Assembly: GCA_022605405.1 (NCBI GenBank)
Contig: JABYQQ010000010.1
Coordinates: forward strand, 434,001 to 498,000
Origin: Earliella scabrosa
Lineage: Eukaryota; Basidiomycota; Agaricomycetes; Polyporales; Polyporaceae
Direction of reading: 5' to 3'
Length of the DNA stretch: 64,000 nt
Part shown: piece after piece, positions 58,847 through 64,000 of the stretch
Position numbering within the stretch: the stretch's first letter is position 1
Layout: each line of letters begins with the position of its first letter
Translations under genes and position numbers: made by a program
The notes under the pieces: generated by a model
Database searches by the model: none
What the model saw: only the letters and a program-made list of their open reading frames with translations
What the model was told of the DNA's origin: nothing

Positions 58847-61800
58847 CTACACCCCACTCCGTCCAACCGCCTTAACAATCGTCCCCGGCGCATGCACAAG
58901 CTCCGGCAACCTCTTCTCCGCCTCCCCACCCCCAGCCGCAGGGCGCGACAAAAACCCCACATCGACCAACCACGCCAAATACCTCCCCATCATCTCCTCG
59001 TCCACCGTCCCGCTCACCTCACCCGGGCCCACACCCGCCCGGCCCAGCAGCGCGCGCATGTTCCCGTCCTCCAGCTCCGGCGCCTTCGTGCTCGTCGGCA
59101 GGTCGTCCAGCACAAAGTGCAGCAGCGGGAACAGCGCGTTGTCCTGCACCTCCATCACGTGCCGCTCCAGCTGCCGCCGCCACACCAGGTACTCGCACCG
59201 CGCCGTCCCGAACCCGTACCGCGCGAGCGCACCCAGGAAGCTGTTGAACGTCGGACGCGGCGATGCGGCGACGTGCAGTACGCTCAGTGCGTCTTGAGGA
59301 GGCGGGAGGGGCGCGAGCGCGGCGAGCGCGCAGCACCGCGCGACGTGGTCCACGGGGACCATGTTTACTGTGTTGTTGATGTCCGGCACGAGCCCGAGCT
59401 GGATGCAGCCCTTGACGAGGCGCCAGAGGAAGTCGTCCGTGTTCGTCACTATAGAAAGCACACGGACAGGAGCCACCGCCAGCCTGTCAGCGCCGCGCGA
59501 AGCCACAACCCAACCCTTGGACACGCACCTGCTGACCGGGAGTCGCCCACGACGTACCCCGGACGGACGATGTGCCCGCGGAGCCCGCGCCTGCCGGCCT
59601 CGAACAGGAGCTTCTCGGACACCCACTTGCTCTGCCCGTAGCCCGTCTTGAGCGCCGTGCGCGCGCCCTCGAGGTCGTCGCTCTCCGGGACGGCCCCAAG
59701 GCTGTCCGACAGCTGGACGTAGTGCTCCGTGTCGATCGCCGACGTCGACGACACGAACACGAACAGCTTCGGCTTGCCCGTCCCCGCGAGCTCGACCGCG
59801 GTGAGCGTGCCCAGGACGTTGGCGGAGCGTAGCTTCTCGTATGGGTACACCCAGTGGACCTGTCGCACAAGAACAGGAACGGACGAGACGCGTCAGCCGT
59901 CGGTCAGCTGTAACTTGCTAATGAAACCACGCACCAGTGCACCATTGTGGATGATCGCATCCGCCTCTCCTGCGACGCGCATCCAGGTGGCGCCGTCCAG
60001 CCCAAAGCGCGGCCTGTCGAGGTCGCCGCGGACGACCTCCACCCGCCCGCTCTTCACCCACTCCTCGTCCCACACCCCGCGGCCCACGGACGCCTCCCGG
60101 AGGCGCTCCACGGCCTTGTCGTCGTCCGCCGCGCGCACCAGACAGATAACCTTCTTCACGCGCTCCGCCCGCTGCAGCAAGTCCCGCAGGATGAACGCCC
60201 CGAGGAAGCCCGTGGCGCCAGTCAGGAACACCGTCAGCGCACCCCTGCCGTAGTCCTGCGCCACGGACGGGTACGACGGCTGGAGCTCGCCCAGGAGCTT
60301 CTCGTAGTCGTCGCCGTACTCGACCTTCTTCCCGGCGCGGGCTCCGCCGTCGGCAGGGGAGGACGTGGGCGACGGCGGGCCGGCGAGGGTCGCGCCTGCG
60401 AGCCCGAGGTCGGCGTTGCGCATGCGCTCGACGGCGTCCGCGAGCAAGGCGATGGTCGGCCGGTCGAAGACGAGCCCGAGGGGCGCGTCGACGAGGAAGG
60501 CCTTGCGGATCTCGAATATGAGGCGCGTGGCGAGGATCGAGTGCCCCCCGAGGTCGAAGAAGCTCTCGTCGAGCGGCAGCGGCGACGGGGCGTTGGGCAA
60601 GATGCGCGCCCAGATGGCGCGGATCGCCTCCTCGGTCGCGCTCGCCGCCGGGCCGCCGCGTGCGGGCTCCGAGGGGGCGGCTTGCGCCGTGTCTGGGAAG
60701 GGGAGTGCAGGCTTGTCGATCTTGCCGTTGGGGTTCAGGGGCATGCGCTTGAGCGGGACAAACACTGCGATAGTGTTGAGCTCTACGTGACGAAGTGTGC
60801 GCGAAGACAGGACTCACGGGTAGGCACGCTGTAGCTCGGCAGCTTCTTCTTGAGGTACTCCCTGATCTCCTTGATGAGGCGGCGGTACTTGCGCATGCCG
60901 CTGACCAGACCCTCGTCATCGCCCACATCGCTCGCGTACTCGTCCAACGCGGGGCCGCCGACAGGCACGAAGTACGTGACGAGGATCTTCTCCTCGTCCT
61001 TGTCCCTCCGCACGAGCGTGACGTTCTCCCGGACGAGCGGATGCTGGCTGAGGTGCGTGTCGATCTCCCCCAGCTCGATTCGGAACCCGCGGATCTTCAC
61101 CTGGTCGTCCGCCCGGCCCGTGCACTCGACGATCCCGTCGGGGAGATAGCGGCCGAGATCGCCGGAGCGGTACATCCTGTCGCGCACGCCTTTCCAGAAC
61201 TGCGCCTCTGGGCCGGGGGGCGAGCCGTCGGGCGGGTTGAGGATGGTGTCCGGACGAGGCGGGGCGTCGGCGCAGAACCAGTTCATGACAAACTTTTCCG
61301 CAGTCGCCTGCGGGTCCGAGTACCCCTCCGCGAGACCGCCAGAACGGACGTAGATCTCGCCAACCTCGCCGACCGCACAGGGGACGCTGCGGTCGTTCCG
61401 GTTGACCACGAGGAGCTGGACGTCGATCATGCCCTCTCCGGCGGGCATGATGTCCTTTTGGGTGGCGAGGAACGTCGCGTCTTCGGAGACCGAGGGGATG
61501 AGGAAGTACGAGACCGCGCGCTGTGTCTCCGTCGTGCCGTACATGTTCACGATGCGGACGTTCGCGGCGAGAGACTGCAGACGGAGACAATCGCGCTTCG
61601 TGAGCACGTCTCCGACGAAGAACGCGTTGCGGAGCGAGGGGATCTGGCGCGTCGCCTGCGCGGAGAGCAGCTGACCCATGGCGGGCGTCAGGTGGGTGAC
61701 GGTCACCTCGTTGTCCGCCATCCACTCAGCAAGACGTCCAGGAGTGCCGATGTCGTCCGCGGTGGGTACATAAAGGCTAGCGCCGAAGAACAAGGGAGTG

Positions 61801-63403
61801 AACACTGCGAATGCGATGAGAAAGATGTACAATCTCTGTAGAGCGCCGACTTACTGTCACGTTGGATGGGATCGTGCGCGATACCACTCAGCATGGTGAA
61901 CTTCGAATGTTCGCCAATGCCGAACCGCTCGCCCATCCAGGGGAAGAAGTGAGTCAGACTGTAGTGTCTGCCCTTCACGCCCTTCGGGATGCCGGTGCTT
62001 CCACTCGTGAATGAGAGGGTAGCGACGCTATCCGGGCCCAGTGGAACGTTCGGGTCCGTATCAGCAAGTTGCATCTGAGGAGCGAGCACGTCCTCGGACC
62101 CTTCTGCGTGCACACCTCCAGCAACCTGCCCGCTTGCCAGCAATTCCAGCGCGGGGACCTCCACACGTATCTGCAGTTCTGTAGAAATGAACTCGCGCAC
62201 AGATGGCGAGATCTTGCCTGCGCCCTTGAGCACCACCAAGGCTCGCGGTTGTGCCACCTTCAGGTAGATGGTCTGCCTCGAGGGAGGATAGGCCGGATCG
62301 ATGACGGAGAAGGTCGCACCTGCCTTCAGCACCGCCATGACTGCCACGACCAGTTCAACGCTGCGGTAGGCGTAAACCATGACGACCTCCTCGCGCTGCA
62401 ACCCTCCTTTGAGCAGATGATGGGCGAGGATATTGGACGCGTGCAGGATCTGGCTGTAAGTGAAGATGCGCTTCTCCTGCGGCTCCTCCAGGCTGGCAGC
62501 TGGGATGCACTGGATTACGCACGGCCGTTCAGGCCATTGCCTGGCATTCCGAGAGAAGATATGGGGTATGGCGCCCTTGAAATCGCACCAGTTCAGGTCG
62601 GCGGTGGGATTTGGCAGCTTCGCCCGTTGAGATGGAGTGAGCAAGGGAACAGATCCTACAGGTGCCAGGGGGTTAGCCGCTACGCGGCGTAGAAGGATAG
62701 ATAGCTGATCCACAATGCAGGAGATGCGGGCGGACGTGAACAAGAGGGAGTTATACAGTATGCGGAGGAAGATGTGAGGGGCAATGGAGGAGCGACTGGA
62801 CTCTTGCTGACGCGTGACAAAGATTGTCAAGTCCGAGGTGAGGCTCGTGGTCCGGAGGAAGTGCTCCTGTGGAGAATCTGTTTCGTCGAAGAACCGAACA
62901 CGGAAGAGCGGCCGCGAGCCCTCCACTGTGTCGGCTTTGTCCTTGCCTAACGCGCGCACGATGGACTCGTACGGGACGCTGTCGGCTTCAGCCTCTCGTT
63001 CGACCTGCTGAACCTTGCGCACCACGGCCCAGAATGGATCCTCAGGACCGATCGCGAGTCGGAGTACAAGGGGGTCGCGGGCGGAAGCGGAGGAAGAGCC
63101 TATGAGCAAATCCGTGTCGCCGGTGTATCTGTGGAGAAGGACGGAGAAGGCGGCGAGCAGAAGGTGGAATGCGGAGGGTGTAGGTGTGCTCATGTCGGCA
63201 GAATCATCATCGGGATCATCGTCGTTCTCGGTGTACAGCGCAAGCTTCATGAGGCCGATACATGTCTGTTCAGACAATTCAGCAGTCGCGGCAGCCTCGA
63301 CTAACCTGTGCCCTCCTGTCGGTCGGGGATAATCGGTTGGGAGAGAGATCTCTGGGAGATTTTGGAGTCGGGCAACGACCCGAGAGAGGCGTTCATCCGC
63401 CAT
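58847..63403 (-). CDS. LYS2: L-2-aminoadipate reductase, lysine biosynthesis
   Basis: Reduces L-2-aminoadipate to its semialdehyde, a key step of the fungal alpha-aminoadipate route to lysine. Start [20 protein letters not shown] at 63403. An N-terminal condensation-like region leads to the adenylation domain: [48 protein letters not shown] and [17 protein letters not shown]. The carrier domain has [14 protein letters not shown]; the serine of GGHS is the phosphopantetheine site. The reductase domain has [19 protein letters not shown] (NADPH-binding Rossmann motif) and [12 protein letters not shown] (the Tyr-x3-Lys catalytic pair), ending KAVGRSGV at 58847. About five exons; introns near 61805-61855, 60785-60830, 59860-59925 and 59460-59530. 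It needs a phosphopantetheinyl transferase (Lys5-type) elsewhere. No other secondary-metabolism genes are nearby, so this is primary metabolism. Confidence 0.94.
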
Positions 63404-63992
63404 TTTGTCCTGTGGTGCTCGAGAGCGGCGAAAAATCTGAGAAGGAGGATGGTTTGAAGAGCCAGGCCTGGCGAGGAATTGCAAAGAGTTGATTTGAGAA
63501 CTTGGAAAATGACTCGACCCAGAACATGACACGCGACCATGGCAATTGCTCACCGAGTCCCCAAGCCCTGTCCGGCGTCCCACGAGTCCCAACCCGAGGT
63601 AGCGTGTATAACTTGGTTGCAAGAGGGTGTCTTCGTCCGAGGGGATCCGAGTCCGAGATGGTCAAGGATCTCGCCAGGCCAAACGAAATCGCTTGAACTT
63701 CGGTGGTAGATTAGATTAGATGGGCTACTGGCGTCTATCTAGGAGCTCCCACGCGATAAGATAACCTCGCCGATCTCGATCTACCGCAGTGCAGCTGAAG
63801 TGTGTCCTGAAATAGCGCATCCGAACACTCGACCATCCTTGCACGCCTTTCCTCAACGTTCAACGTTTAACGTTCATTTTCGCCAGTGCCTTTCCAGGTA
63901 AGGATTCGTTTCTTCAAGTGATAGGCCCTAGCTAACCCATACTCATATCTGTGATTCCCGTGCCAGCTCACACGCAAGCAACTTGAATAAGT
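63404..63992. promoter_or_regulatory. Divergent promoter, LYS2 / unknown + strand gene
   Basis: The LYS2 5' UTR lies to the left, the new gene to the right. Three AACGTT palindromes at a 7-bp period (63855-63874) lie in the right part. A probable 5' UTR intron spans 63898-63966 (GTAAGG to TGCCAG, with CTAAC inside). Confidence 0.5.
63855..63874. repeat. Three AACGTT palindromes at 7-bp spacing
   Basis: AACGTT occurs at 63855-63860, 63862-63867 and 63869-63874. Each is its own reverse complement, so the array reads the same on both strands. It lies about 25-45 bases before the probable 5' UTR intron of the next gene. It may be a transcription-factor site array. Confidence 0.6.
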
Positions 63993-64000
63993 ATGGCCGA
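63993..64000 (+). CDS. First codons of a gene truncated by the window edge
   Basis: ATG at 63993 follows a leader with an intron-like segment (63898-63966). Only Met-Ala and part of a third codon are visible, so no product can be given. The basis is the start context and the intron in the leader. Confidence 0.35.

Noticed and set aside
60795..61841. 348-codon + strand frame
   Set aside because: Antisense shadow of the LYS2 adenylation domain; no domain of its own.
58847..63403. Secondary-metabolite NRPS cluster
   Set aside because: The adenylation-carrier-reductase architecture is that of Lys2 in primary metabolism, and no tailoring or transport genes adjoin it.

Overview
The window is nuclear DNA from a filamentous basidiomycete (Agaricomycetes). 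Protein genes are broken by many short 45-70 nt introns with GTRNGY donors and YAG acceptors. The families are typical of wood- or litter-decay fungi: DUF6533-type membrane proteins, Kre9/KNH-type cell-wall proteins, F-box and BTB proteins without introns, a GH5 endoglucanase with a CBM1 module, and an L-2-aminoadipate reductase for the fungal lysine route. A polypore-like white-rot fungus is my inference; the sequence does not name a species.

Layout. 0-6 kb: a poorly explained 2.4 kb, a DUF6533 membrane protein, a tRNA-His(GTG) with a 10-nt intron, and a secreted, probably GPI-anchored Kre9/KNH protein. 7-14.4 kb: a tandem array of three RING-IBR-RING (RBR) ubiquitin-ligase genes on the + strand, followed by a small gene that encodes only the C-terminal zinc module of that family. 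This is the most distinctive structure in the window. 14.7-20.2 kb: ribosomal protein eL20, an F-box protein, and an intronless ABC-F ATPase. 20.6-31 kb: GH1 beta-glucosidase, an oxidoreductase-like mitochondrial protein, COP9 signalosome subunit 5 (CSN5), CTP synthase, and a zinc polyol dehydrogenase. 31-38 kb: a gene-poor stretch with a 288-bp foldback element (MITE-like) and a 7-TM rhodopsin-domain protein. 38-50 kb: an unrecognised acidic protein, S1/P1 nuclease, omega-like glutathione transferase, BTB protein, GH5 endoglucanase, and fatty-acid 2-hydroxylase Scs7. 50-64 kb: exocyst subunit Sec5, a receptor-like membrane protein, Lys2 aminoadipate reductase, and the first codons of another + strand gene.

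Most genes are conserved housekeeping or saprotroph functions in no apparent metabolic cluster. A loose theme is ubiquitin biology: three RBR ligases, an F-box protein, a BTB protein and CSN5, which removes NEDD8 from cullins and so regulates F-box and BTB ligases. Their proximity is probably chance. Very small exons (11, 12 and 21 nt) lie in or next to functionally critical motifs of three genes, and one GC-AG intron is visible. These are likely to be missed by automated gene callers.

Gene boundaries come from reading splice signals and protein conservation by eye. Starts and some internal introns are therefore approximate, except where stated.
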